This document shows positions 13,105 through 25,165 of a stretch of 64,000 nt of DNA, in pieces (positions within the stretch are counted from its first letter, which is position 1; every line of letters starts with the position of its first letter). The translations under genes and the position numbers were made by a program. The notes beneath the pieces are model-generated. The model searched no databases and was not told where the DNA came from. It saw only the letters and a list, made by a program, of their open reading frames with translations. Location: NCBI RefSeq assembly GCF_004027225.2, contig NC_046358.1:1833180-1897179 (forward strand), in the 5' to 3' direction. The stretch comes from Strigops habroptila. Its lineage: Eukaryota; Chordata; Aves; Psittaciformes; Psittacidae.

Positions 13105-16100
13105 ATATGTGACATATGAAGAGACAGACCGTTACAGAGGTGTGGGTCAGCGCCCATCTCAGGCAAGCAGGGAAGAGCAGTGCTGGTGTATTCCTGGCCA
13201 ACTTGACAGCTCCTTCCCTTGGGCACAGCCCTTTCACCCCAGCAGACACCCCACTGCTCAGCTGCCCCTTTTGCCCAACCATGAGGCTTCCAAGCTCCGC
13301 CTTGGAGGTGAAACCACCTTCCCAGCCACAAAGCTGCTTTCTTGGGCACTGCTTTGCAGGATCCCCCCTTTCCACAGGTCACTTCCCTACAGGTCATCTC
13401 CCAGCAGGGCATGCCATGCCTTTACACCATTGTTGGTTTGCTTTTGTCATGTAGCAGATACATACACATGCACGACATATGTATTTTAGTGGACTTCACA
13501 GAGAGCCTAGAAACCATTCCCCCCCTCAGGTTGCATTCAGTAACTCAGCACAGCCCTCGCTGCTAATGATTCCAAGCACAAACTCATCCTCCAGCTGCTT
13601 TGCTATATTTGTGCCAGATCTAACTATGGAAGCCAAGCCTCAAAGACCTGCTCTAAATCCCGCCAGCACTTTTCTCCCCCCTCCCTTTCCAAGGACATTA
13701 TCCAGCATTAGCCAAGCTGTGACTCTTCAGCCCAGAAATTTCTCACTGGTAAATAGCCATCTCCACTGAAGAGGAACATTAAATAACCTTCCACTGGGCT
13801 TCTCACCACTGCTGAGGCGGCTTAGCAAAGCTCAGGGCCTTTTTCCTGCCCAGCAGCTGCAGGTGGCCTCTCCATCAGAAAGCAGCAGTGCTCAGGGCTG
13901 TTGGTACATTTGCCATCATCTTCCAGCTCTGCCACACGTTCCCTCTTGGACAAACCTCTCATTTCTCACAAGCCATGGGCTGGAGTTTGCTTTTTCAGCC
14001 TTATGGCTTTGCAGAGAAAGTGAAAACAAAGGTAGAAATGAACCCTCAAGGCTCAGAGGGGACCAAAATACAAACCCACAAGCTCCTCATCCCGAGGACC
14101 TGACTCATGGTGTTGTGTTTGCAGTGCTGGCAGCTCAGCAGAGACCTCAGCTCCATCACAGCATCAATTCAGGTGCAATAACATGTCATATTCCTTATCT
14201 GCTTGAATCCCCCCCCCCCACTCCCCCAAAATTCCTACATGCTCTTATTCCTCCTCACCACCCACCTCGCAAATGCCCTTGGCTCCATCCTCCTTGCTAA
14301 AGCCTCATTTGGAAGGAGAGCTCCAGCCCAGAAATGAATCAGGAGTTTTAACAGGAGCTTTAGGGATGTGGGATGCATTCACCCCCACAAGCAGGAGAGC
14401 TGGCCTTATCCCAGGGCTCAGGTGGCATTAACACAGCTTTCCTGCAGAGGGATGCTGGCTGAGATAGCAAACCATGAGATTTTACCCTAAGGGCTGACCA
14501 GGAAGGAGCTGCTTCCCGGGTGTCAGACACTTGCTAACCTCCTGTGACAGGAATCACTGCAGCAGGATAGGGAAGTTTATGGTTCAGCTGTGTTGTGCCT
14601 GTCAGTGCTAGAGAGAAGCACTTGTAAGAGAGCACCAAGTCTGCCTCTTCCTCACCAAGCAGCACCTGCAGCCTCCGAGGCTCTCTAGGAAGCAAAAGGG
14701 GACAGGAATACCACTATTGGATGCAGGCACAGCGCAGAGGATGCGGATGCTGTAAGGAAGATGCCACCCTCCCTGCTTGCCATGTCTCTGGACATCAGAC
14801 AGATGCAATTAGAAGCGGCAGCTGGAGCCAGGGCACTTGGATAACTTCATTAGGCCAAATCCCTTCTCTGCTCACTCAGGAGCCTGTGCCTGCTTCCAAG
14901 GGTGATTCTTAGCAGGGCTGAAGCATCTGTACCAAACCAGAAGGGTTCATGTTAAGGATTCCTCTCTCTGGCTCTGCTCCTGGCTCCTTTCCCACTGCTC
15001 ACACCTCCTGCAGAGCCATCCCTCAGTTCTCCAGGACCTCAAAGACCTTTCTGGCCCACTTGGCTTTTACCCAGCTCTGAACTGCGTGAGGAGGAGGCTC
15101 TGCTCTTGCCTGGAGACTGAGCATCCCATTGAGATCCTAATCCTCCTCGCAGTACACAGCTCCTCCAGTAAGCAGCGCACAGGGGTGTTGGGATCACAGC
15201 CCATCAGGCAGATGGGAAAGGAACCTAGGAGCAAAGCAGAGGTTGCTATGAAGACCAATATCCTGAAATAATTATCCTATGGAGAATTCCCAGTTTTCCC
15301 TTGCAGAGCATCACATCCTCCCTCCCTTAAATACAGCTTTTTCAGTACTTACAGCAGCAACCGAGGTGTCACCACTGGGCTTGAGTCTCCAAGATGGTCT
15401 TGGTTTGGCAGAGGGCAGCCTTCCTCCCAGTGGGTCTCTCCTCCAGGACCTCTGTGGCAGAGCCCTGCTGTGCCACAGTGAGAGATGCATGACAGGTTTG
15501 GGCTTTATGGGGCATCAACACACCTATCCTTGCCCCAGAAGCACAAAACAAGCCCAGCTGAGGTATTGCATCCAGGTGGCCTCTTGGAGCTGCCTTCACC
15601 ACCCAGAACCTGTTCCTGATGGGAGGAGAGCAGCAAACCCCAGGCTGATTCTTCCTTGTGCACCTTTGCGTCAAACTAGAGCATGGAGAAAGAGCAGAAA
15701 CAGATAAAGCAGCAAAGGTAAAACAGCAGGGCTGCATCTCCAGGGGTGCTGGATTCCTCTGTGAGGAGCAGAAACAGCACAAGGAAGGTTGAATCTGAGC
15801 AGGCAATGCTGGAAATGCAATCGTTCAGCTCTGTTGGCCATGCCCAGAGATGAGGGGTTGGCAAGCGTTGAGAGATGGGGTGGTGGGACCACCCCAAGCC
15901 TCAGCTGTGAGCGTTCCCCTCAACTTTAAATCACAGCAGCTCTGTTATTGTGGAAGTCAGTAGTTCAGTACCTACATCATCAAATTAACACATGCCACAG
16001 CTCCAGATCCAAAGGCTCTTCCCCAGAAATTACTGGTTAATTGTAGCCCTGCATCCCAACGAGTCAGAGCCCAGATGTGCCACAGAAATAGTGCCAGTTC

Positions 16101-17530
16101 CTGCTCAGTCCCCAAAAGCACGACACAAGCTGAGGAGGCAGCACATGGATCAGGATGAGGTGAAGGAACTGGAAAAGATCAGGCTGGAAAGAAATAGCCA
16201 GCAGGCAGCAGAGAACCCAGAGCCTGCCCAGAATGTGAGCAAACAGACCCTATCCAAACATGACTATGGCTGTGTCCCCTGCGTGGGAAGGCGTTGTGCT
16301 CCCAGGGAAAGAGCCTGTGACACAGTGACAAGCAAGAGGGATGATCCAGAGAGGCAAAAAGGGAAACAGAGGGGCTGACAGTCAGGATCTGCTTCAGATA
16401 CTTAATGAAGGAGAAAAGGACGGATGGTTGCTAAGGGAAATGGGACAGATGGCTGGCACAGGGAACTTGCTGACTCTTGGAGACTTAAAACTCTTTTTGG
16501 GGGGGGTGACAGAGGAGAGCAGGCACATACACAGTGGTGAAGCTGAGATGATGACCACGTCCTCCTTCCCCTCCACCTCCAAGTGTCAGTGTAGATCATC
16601 TCAGAATGGAAAAGGTCACACTGGCAGCAGGAGACAAGATGCATTTGCACTTCTGCTCATCAAGAGCTCTCCCCCCTGCCAACCCTTCATCCTGCTCCTC
16701 TTCACCACAGGCCATGGCCACCAGCATCATCCCCACACTGGGTGCTCCACAGGCAAGCCCCAGCATTGCCACACAGCAGCACCAAGGCAAAGTCACAGCT
16801 CCAAGAGAGGGGAAAGCCATAGGGATGCTGGCTCTGGAGATCAGGCTGTCTGTAAAATACCATCGCTCCTGGACATGCTGTCTCCGAGATACATTTACAC
16901 CTCTCCCTGACATTTAAAACCATCTGAGCCTTTTGGCTTCTGCTGCTGTCATCCCTGTGCCAGGTCTTTTCTGGCTCTGGAAGTCTCCAACTTGATTTCC
17001 CTGCAAAGACAAGCTTCCAAACAGGTCTCAAACCGCAGTGGCAGGGCAAGGGGAAAGCAGGCAGGAGTTGCTGCTACCATGGCATTTGCTGGGGGTGGGA
17101 GGGTGCCAAGAGTCTGTCAAATCCTGACGGCCATAAACAAGTCTCTGAAGGAAAGAGCTGGAAAGAAAACCCCATCCCAAAACTTGGCAGCAACGGCAGC
17201 AGAGCTCGGAATGAGACACACGCTGAACAGAGCAGCTCTGTGCTGGGGTTTGAGGGTGTGAGGTCTAACAGGGGATGCTGTTGGTTTGAGGAACATCTAC
17301 TCCCCTCTGACTGCTTCCAGCCACCACCTCTTAAACAGCCACAGGGTGTAAAACAGGGACCTGTGAAGCTCTGGGGACAGCAGTTGTGACTCCACCACCC
17401 AAACTCCCATCACAGGCATCTCTTGGACTTGAAATCACCCCAGAAGGTCCATGAGGAGCTGCAGATCTCAGTAAGTGTCCACATAGGACCTGCACCAGGC
17501 ACTTGTTCCCAGCAAGCCCACATCTCTGCA

Positions 17531-17855
17531 CATAGAATCATGGAATAGACATGGACACTTGGGGCTGTCTATGGACACGGACAGCCTCAAGGAGGGTCAA
17601 GCAGCAGGGACAAGATCAGCCACTTCACAGTGCCAAGCAGAGGAGGAAGACTTTGGGTTGCAAGAGACCTTAAAGCTCATCCAATTCCATGGGCAGGGAC
17701 ACCTTCCACTAGAGCAGGTTGCTCCAAGCCCCTGTGTCCAACCTTGCCTTGAACACTGCCAGGGATGGGGCAGCCACAGCTTCTCTGGGCACCCTGTGCC
17801 AGCGCCTCAGCACCCTCCTAGTGAAGATGATCTTCCTAATATCCACGAGAGGAGG
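17531..17855 (-). mobile_element. CR1 LINE fragment, interrupted near its tail
   Basis: The tail (ATAGAATCATGGAATAG) is at 17531-17547 and the body resumes at about 17652 with TTTGGGTTGCAAGAGACC. About 105 unrelated bases separate them. The inner end reads CTAGTGAAGATGATCTTCCTAATATCC, which belongs to a different CR1 subfamily from most copies here. Confidence 0.8.
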
Positions 17856-18830
17856 CACACAGACATGCCTATTCCAGGAGCAACAGCAGCCAGCACTATG
17901 GAAAACATCCTTGGATAGCTCAAGGCAGCAGAGTAGGGATGCACCGCAGGCAGGGCAGGACACAGGACACGCCACCATCACTCTCTACCTTTGCTATGAG
18001 ATAGCTTTGGGCCACCATAGCCTACAAAGGGAGGGAAGAAGCTGAGGGATGGTGTGAGTGCCAGCTCCGAGCTGCTCACCCAGACCGTTCAGCTGGCTGT
18101 GTAGGCAGCTACATCTTGGAGCTCTGATCAAAGAAGCTGCAGAGAGCAGCAGCTCCCATATTGCGTGCCAAACTGCCACGGCTGCTGTTGAGATAAACCC
18201 ACACAAACAAACAGATGCTTAGACAAGCCAAGATGATGTGTTATATCAGCACAGCTCACATACCACGGGCTGGCCCCCAGGCTAACTGCTCTCCAGCTTG
18301 TCCCCCTACTGTGGTCCTGGTGGGGAGGAGAAGTTATCAGTACACCTTGTCCATGTGCAGCAGGGCAAGAGGATTTTGCCAAGGGCACACACAGCCCCCT
18401 CATTGCCAGCCCCTGTGTGACAGCAGCTTAAATTGAAAGTCAGGCAGGCAGCGGTGAGTGGGAATGCCAGGGTGGTGGAGCTTGGAGAGGAGCAGCCAGG
18501 CCAGGGGGATCAGTGTTGGCAGTCAAACCACCCTCACCCTGGGACACTGACAGCACCTCTCAATGGAAGAAAACTGACTTAAAAGCAAGTAAATGCTTCA
18601 GGAGACCCTGGGAAGCCCATGCCCAGGCTCTGCATTCATGAACATCTGGAGCTCACTCGAGCACAGACTCAAGTGTTTTCTCCTAAATAGTCTCTCCTCT
18701 CCTTACAACCACCAAGATACCAAAGGACATGGACAAAAGTAAATTCAGAGGGTAAAATAACAGGATGCTGGCTCAAGCCTTCTCGCACCCCAGAGCTCTC
18801 CCCCCCTGCATCCACAAGGACTTTGATGTC

Positions 18831-19118
18831 ATAGAATCCCAGACTGGTTTGGGTTGAAGGGAGCTTAAAGCTCCTCCAGCTCCAACCCCCTGCCACGGGC
18901 AGGGACACCTTCCACTAGAGCAGGTTGCTCCAAGCCCCTGTGTCCAACCTGGCCTTGAACACTGCCAGGGATGGGGCAGCCACAGCTTCTCTGGGCACCC
19001 TGTGCCAGTGCCTCAGCACCCTCACAGGGAAGAGCTTCTGCCTCAGAGCTCATCTCAATCTCCCCTCTGGCAGGTTCAAGCCATTCCCCTTGGCCTGTCC
19101 CTACAGGCCCTTGTCCAT
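18831..19118 (-). mobile_element. CR1 LINE 3' fragment
   Basis: The copy starts ATAGAATCCCAGACTGG and ends near CAGGCCCTTGTCC. It is very similar to the copies at 22.05 and 26.45 kb. Confidence 0.9.
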
Positions 19119-19842
19119 CCCTTCTTCCTGGGATGGTGCTAGTGGGGACACACCTTCTCCTTTCCCCACTTCACAGGGCAGCAAACCCTCCTCTTTTGGG
19201 GCAGAGGGACATGCAGACATGCTCTGTCCACCTCTGGCAGGCATGGGGCCAGGGATGCGCGGGTACCACACTGCCTGGATGCTGTCCCAGCAGCTCCAGC
19301 CTGTCCTGCAGATGAGCTTGGCACCACATTAAGAGCCTGATTGTCACAATTAGGCTGATGTAATTACTCACCCTCAAAGCACCGGCCTCAGCTGCTCACA
19401 CTGACACCAATTACACACCCAGCATCACACAGTTGCTGCCTGCTGTTGCTCACCCGAGGATGCCAGTACTATAGCCATTCACAAGGCATGGAGCACAGCA
19501 CAGCCTTATAGCACAGTGCTAGTGCTTCCCAAAGGCCTCTCAGTGAAGTCTTAATGCTACCATCAAGAGGCAGCTTCTCCTCCTCAACAGAGGCTGGTGT
19601 CCCCTTCACAGCCACAAGCACCCAGAGTCCTCCCAGAGCCAGGAATGGGATCCTGCTGATGGGAAGGACACAACTTGTGCACCACAGTGATGTGACAGCA
19701 GGGCTCAAATCTGCCCACGGCCAAGATCTGGGGTTCAGCCACTAAAAAGCAGCATCAAATGAGAGCAAGAAAAAGTCTTATGGCCACACAGCCAGGTTTA
19801 ACCCCAACAGCCAGGTTATAATCTGTGCTATGTTATCATAGC

Positions 19843-20184
19843 AGCCTTCTAGTATCTGGAGGGAGTCTACAAGGATGCTACAGAGGGAGTCTACATCAGG
19901 GCCTGTAGGGACAGGCCAAGGGGAATGGCTTTAACCTGCCAGAGGGGAGATTGAGATGAGCTCTGAGGCAGAAGTTCTTCCCTGTGAGGGTGCTGAGGCG
20001 CTGGCACAGGGTGCCCAGAGAAGCTGTGGCTGCCCCATCCCTGGCAGTGTTCAAGGCCAGGTTGGACACAGGGGCTTGGAGCAACCTGCTCTAGTGGAAG
20101 GTGTCCCTGCCCGTGGCAGGGGGTTGGGACTGGATCAGCTTTAAGACCCTTTCCAACCCAAACCAGTCTATTCTATGACTCTAT
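19843..20184 (+). mobile_element. CR1 LINE, 5'-truncated
   Basis: The copy includes the upstream block GCCTTCTAGTATCTGGAGG and a small local duplication of GAGGGAGTCTACA. It ends with ATTCTATGACTCTATA. Confidence 0.88.
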
Positions 20185-20640
20185 AAGCAGCTCAAGCAGA
20201 AAGGGCTGCGCTCACACCCAGGGCAGGGCACATCACAGCCAGACAATGGTAAAGGAAAAGGAGCTATTTGGAAGGAAGGTAGAGGAAAACCCCCACCCGT
20301 ATGCTCTAGAGAGGCTTCAGGATGTAGCTCACCTTCCTCTGATGCACCACCATCAGCTGCAGAGCCCCAGGTCTCAGCCCTCCCTGCAGACACAGCACAG
20401 AACCACAAGCCAGGCTGCCCTCCTCCTAAAAGGGTCCTACCTGCCTTGATTGCTCTTATATCCCTCATCTTCTGCAGGTGTGATGCTGATGGACAGCACC
20501 TGGGATAACTGGGGAAGGCAGCTGAGACTCAGTTGTGCCTCCAGTGTAGTGCTGCAAGCAGGAAAAGCATTCCAAGGGCAGGGAAGCCATAAGCCAAGGG
20601 TGATATGACGACACTGGAGCCCATACTCCCCTGTCTGCCT

Positions 20641-20692
20641 ATCCATCCATCCATCCATCCATCCATCCATCCATCCATCCATCCATCCATCC
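20641..20692. repeat. (ATCC)13 microsatellite
   Basis: Thirteen perfect ATCC units are followed by CTGTC. It is the cleanest microsatellite in the window. Confidence 0.97.
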
Positions 20693-21217
20693 CTGTCAAT
20701 GCCATGCCTTCCGCCTTCTCAACCTGCCAACCTGACATTAGATTCCCCATCTTTCATCTCGCTCCAGTCTCACTGGGATAATGGGCCCATCTGTCTATCC
20801 CGCTCACTCAGGGGTTCCCAAATCCACTCCTTGTCAGGACAGAGCCTGATTTGCACATCCCAGCCCCTATAGGTGCAATGCAGAGACAGAGGAATTAATA
20901 AGGGAGCTCATGTAGCTGTTCACATCAGTGACCTAGATATGCCAGCGTGCTCAGCTCCACTACCTTGGCACCTCTGTAATCCAGGGGGAAAAGTGGGATA
21001 TCTTCAGGGGAAAGGAAAGGTGCAGCCCATCTCCATCCCAGGCTGGACCTGCAGCATTCCCCCATCCCTCTGCCTGCTTCCCATGGGGCTGCTCCTGCTC
21101 CCTGCGGTACTCTCTGCCCTCCCTGAGCCCACAGCAGCCCAAGGGAAGGGGTAGCCAGGCTCTGCTCCTGCCCACAGCCATTATTCCCTCTGGGAAAGGA
21201 TCCCAGGGGACATAAAA

Positions 21218-21318
21218 TCATAGAATAGTTTGGGTCGGAAGGGACCTTCAAAGGCAACCTGCTCCAACCCCCTGTACACCTTCCATTATATGAGGTTGCC
21301 AGAACCACATCCAGCCTA
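21218..21318 (-). mobile_element. CR1 LINE 3' end, diverged
   Basis: About 100 bases from ATCATAGAATAGTTTGGG to AACCACATCCAGCC. It lacks the GGGCAGGGAC block and differs more than other copies, so it is probably older. Confidence 0.75.
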
Positions 21319-22048
21319 TAGGATAGCCTATAGGATATGCCAAATAGGGGCTGGGATTGCTGGCAGCCACCCCATCCCACTGCCCAGCCCAGTTTGGGGC
21401 TTAATAAGGCCATTGGGAACCAGCTTGATATCCCTGTGAGGAGCATGGGACTGGGGCAGCGAGGAGCAAAGGAAGGGATGGCTGGGTTGGAATATTCCAA
21501 CGTCAGCTCCTTGTCTTTGGCTGGTGCTTTTTAAAGCCTGTTTCCCTTGGGATAACACAGCTAATTTAGCCAGAGTTCGGTGTCCCTGGGTCAGCACGGA
21601 GGAAGGATGCAAATGGGACAACTTGCTATAAAAAGCAACTCGCAGCTGCCTCCTTTTTGCAGCCAGGTATTGATTTTTCCTTGTGTTATCTATAACTGGA
21701 GGGTACAGCGTAAGGGGGAGCAGCTCTGCCCATGAAGGAACCAGCCACCCCTTCCCATGGGAGCTGGTGTCAGAGCGGGGTGTGATCCCATCCTGCTTGT
21801 ATCAGCTGGAAAGGGTAGAGTCCCAGCACCCAAAATGATCCCAAGCCCCCTCGACTCCTCTCTTCATGCTGCCAGCCACTGCCAGGCCCTGCTCCATCCA
21901 TGGGGGTTTGGCATACAGGGATTCCTGTGGCTTGTGCCAGGAATATGCAATTTAGGTGCATGGACAGGGAGCAACCTGCTGGGATGGGGACACAATGTGT
22001 TTGGCACAGCCCATTCAGGCAGGGAAAGGGGCACAGAGCTCTGGAATT

Positions 22049-22595
22049 CATAGACTCATGGAATGGTTTGGGTTGGAAGGGAGCTTAAAGCTCCTCCAGT
22101 TCCAACCCCCTGCCATGGGCAGGGACACCTTCCACTAGAGCAGGTTGCTCCAAGCCCCTGTGTCCAACCTGGCCTTGAACACTGCCAGGGATGGGGCAGC
22201 CACAGCTTCTCTGGGCACCCTGTGCCAGCGCCTCAGCACCCTCACAGGGAAGAGCTTCTGCCTCAGAGCTCATCTCAGTCTCCCCTCTGGCAGGTTAAAG
22301 CCATTCCCCTTGGCCTGTCCCTCCAGGCCCTTGTCCAAAGCCCCTCTCCAGGTTTCCTGGAGCCCCTTTAGGCACTGGAGCTGCTCTAAGGTGTCCCCTT
22401 CAGGAGCCTTCTCTTCTCCAGGCTGCCCCAGCCCAGCTCTCTCAGCCTGGCTCCAGAGCAGAGCTGCTCCAGCCCTCGCAGCAGCTCCGGGGCCTCCTCT
22501 GGCCTCGCTCCAACAGCTCCACGTCCCTCTTGTGCTCTTGCCCCAGAGCTGGTGCAGGACTGCAGGGGGGGTCTCCCCAGAGCGCTGCCCTGTGG
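22049..22595 (-). mobile_element. CR1 LINE, 5'-truncated, long copy
   Basis: The copy starts ATAGACTCATGGAATGG and extends through CCAGAGCTGGTGCAGGACTGC to about 22595. It is one of the most complete copies in the window. Confidence 0.9.
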
Positions 22596-22869
22596 ATCCT
22601 GGTTGTTCCCATTCCTTCTTTTCCCTCTTATTTTAATACCTTTGCCAGCAAGGGGAAAACCAGAAACTGCTGCTGGCAGCAGAAGTGATTTTCCACCTGC
22701 AGCACTCCCCACACTCGTACCCAGCCTGAAATCCTGTTTCATGGATTAACTTCCTGGAAGCCAGCAGAAATCCTGCACTGGGCCCACACTGGTGGGGTGG
22801 CCGTGGGAAGTGATCTGGAATGCTCATCCCATCCCAGCAGCTGTAGGGACATCTCTGCCCCATCCCAGC

Positions 22870-23110
22870 ACCCCCATCACCCCAGTTTCCCGGGATGTGG
22901 CTGCGTCCCCATGGGGTGGGAGGGATGCACCGGGCTGTGCCCCATGTCCCGCCTCGCACCTCGGCCCGGGCCGTGCCCCGGGGCTCTCCCGGCGGCCGCT
23001 GCCGGTGCCCGGTAGTTCTCCGCGGGAGCCACGAGGAGGAGCTTTCAGACCGCACCGACACCCGGTGTTCCCGGTGCGTCCCGGTGCTCCCGCTGTGCCC
23101 AGGGCTCCCG
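22870..23110. promoter_or_regulatory. Small CpG-rich segment of unknown function
   Basis: A dense CpG cluster of about 240 bases, including CCCGGCGGCCGCTGCCGG, lies between a CR1 and a minisatellite. It has the composition of a small CpG island, but no exon is seen on either strand. It could be a promoter of an unannotated transcript or simply GC-biased repeat edge. Confidence 0.35.
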
Positions 23111-23520
23111 CTGCTCCCGGAGCATCCCTGTGCTCACAGGGATCCCGATGCTCCCAGTGAATCCCAGTGCTCCCTCTGTGCCCAGGGCTCCCACTGCTCC
23201 CGGAGCATCCCTGTGCTCCTAGGGATCCCGATGCTCCCAGTGCTCCTGGTGCTTCCTCTGTTCCAAGTGCACCCTGGTGCTCCCGGAGCATCCCTGTGCT
23301 CCCAGGGATCCCGATGCTCCCAGTGCATCCCTGTGCTCCCAGAGCATCCCTGTGCTCCCAGGGATCCCGATGCTCCCAGTATCTCACTGCTCCCAGAGCA
23401 TCCCTCTGCTCCCAGGGATCCCCATGCTCCCAGTGCACCCTACGGTTCCTCTTGGTGTTCCTCATGCTGCCATCACATCCCGGTGCTCCCAGTGCTCCCA
23501 GTTCACCTCAGCCCTTCACA
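23093..23520. repeat. Minisatellite of GCTCCCAGGGATCCCGATGC type
   Basis: The array is built from variants of GAGCATCCCTGTGCTCCCAG and GGATCCCGATGCTCCCAGTG. The units are uneven, with mixed subunits of about 9-27 bases. It directly follows a CpG-rich patch. It reads open on both strands because of its composition, not because it is coding. Confidence 0.9.
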
Positions 23521-24299
23521 CTGGTCCCCAGTGCCCAGAGATGCTGGAAGGGCTCCAGGCTGCAGCACCCCGGGGCAGGCAGGAGCCGAGCTCTGTCCTC
23601 ATGTCCCACACGTCCCCCCCTTGCCATCCCACAGGAAGGGCTGGATTTAGGCTGGATCCAGGCTGGGGCTTTCCCAGAGCCCCCAGGAGCTGCTCAGGCT
23701 CCTGCATCCCTCCTGTGTGGTGGGACAGTGGTGAGACATGGGACATCACTGCTGAGAGAGCAGGCACAAGGGATGTGGGAGCAGAATCCACACATCCCGC
23801 TCCACCATCCCGGTCCTCCCTGTGTGCTGGGAATTGAAGTCCAATGTTATTCCATTGGGAAAAGGTTATGTGGAGGTTTGGAAGTTCAGTGCTGGATGGA
23901 CCTTTCCCTCTACTGGAATTACAACAGCTTCCCACCCTCCTCACAGCAGCTCTTCCCAGTGAGAAGGTCAGAGGAGCTCAGAAGACCCCATCACAGGGCT
24001 CAGTGACCTGCATCCCTATGGATGGGGGGGGGGTCCTCCCCATGGCACCACACACACAGGGATTCACCCTTCCATGCCTTCAGGTGTGGAACACGACGGC
24101 AGCTCCCACATGGGGGTGTCTGATTCCTGCCTGGAAACCCCTTGGAAACCTTTCCAAATGTGGCTCCCGGCACTGGGGGTGGCAGGATTTGCGTCACTGG
24201 GTGACACTCAGCTGTGGAGCGGGATTCCAGCAGGGAAGCAGCAGTGGTTGAGTCAGAAGTTTCCCATCCGAGGGGTGGGAGACACCCGGGAGACCCTCC

Positions 24300-24390
24300 C
24301 CTGCATCCCGGTACCTGTGGGAACCCCCCCCCCCCCGCATCCCGGTACATGTGGGAGACCCCCTCCCATGCATCCCGTTGTATCCCGGTA
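24300..24390. repeat. Short repeat with C run
   Basis: Three copies of CATCCCGGTACCTGTGGGA-like sequence are separated by C runs of up to 13 or 14 bases. Confidence 0.75.
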
Positions 24391-24659
24391 CCCATGAAGA
24401 GGAGGAGGATGGAAGGAAGAGGGAGAGGAGCCTTTGCCAGCTCCTGCTCACAGCCCCCGCCCCTGGCTGGAGAGATCCCAGGAGCCCAGGAGGGATGAGC
24501 TCACACCCCACACATCCCCCCCCGTGCTTCCCTCTGCACTGCCCGGTGGGAATAGCCCATCCCGGGGGTGTTGTGCTGCCATGGGGGAGCAGGAGCTCAC
24601 CCACACCCTGAAACATCAATAAGGGATGGAGAGACCCTGCTTGGATGCTGCTTGAGGAA

Positions 24660-25165
24660 CACTTTAGCCATCTCATCCTATATCATCCCCATCCCTTCCC
24701 ATCCCATATTATCCCCATCCCATACCTTCCCTTCCCATCTCACCTTACCCCATTCCATCCCAACCCTTCCCATCCCACCCACTCCTTCCATCCCAGTCCT
24801 TCCCATTACATCCCACCCTATTCCATCCCAATCCTTCTTTCCCTTCCCATCCCATATCATCCTCATCCTCATCCCATCCCTTCCCTGCGCATCTCATATC
24901 ATCCTCATCCTCATCCCTTCCCTTCTCTTCCCATCCTGTATCATCCTCATCCCTTTCCTTCCCTTTTCTTCCCATCCCATATTATCCTCATCCTCATACC
25001 TTCTCTTCCCATCCCGTATCATCCTCATCCCTTTCCTTCCCTTTTCTTCCCATCCCATATTATCCTCATCCTCATACCTTCCCTTCCCATCCCATATCAT
25101 CCTCATCTTCATCCCTTCCCTTCTCTTCCCATTTCATATCATCCTCATCCTTTCCCTTCCCAGGA
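24660..25165. repeat. C/T-rich minisatellite, higher order 78 bp
   Basis: The first half is made of TTCCCATCCCA units. The second half repeats CCCATATCATCCTCATCC with spacings of about 37-43 bases. The copies of ATATTATCCTCATCCTCATA at 24979 and 25057 are exactly 78 bases apart. Confidence 0.9.

Larger units (their letters stand above)
8561..18829. other. Intergenic DNA without recognisable genes
   Basis: The stretch contains four CR1 pieces that are listed separately. Otherwise it is unique sequence of mixed composition, with a short C run at about 14211. No exon with family similarity and matching splice sites could be found on either strand. An open frame of 128 codons at 15992-16378 has no recognisable domain, no Kozak support and no partner exons, and I do not call it a gene. 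Confidence 0.5.

Noticed and set aside
15992..16378. Possible small gene of 128 codons
   Set aside because: No recognisable domain, no CpG promoter, no splice partners and no codon-bias cue. It is of chance length for this composition.
22895..23650. 251-codon frame over the orphan CpG patch
   Set aside because: Most of it is the minisatellite read as CSQGSRCSQ-like units. Open frames exist on both strands for the same reason.
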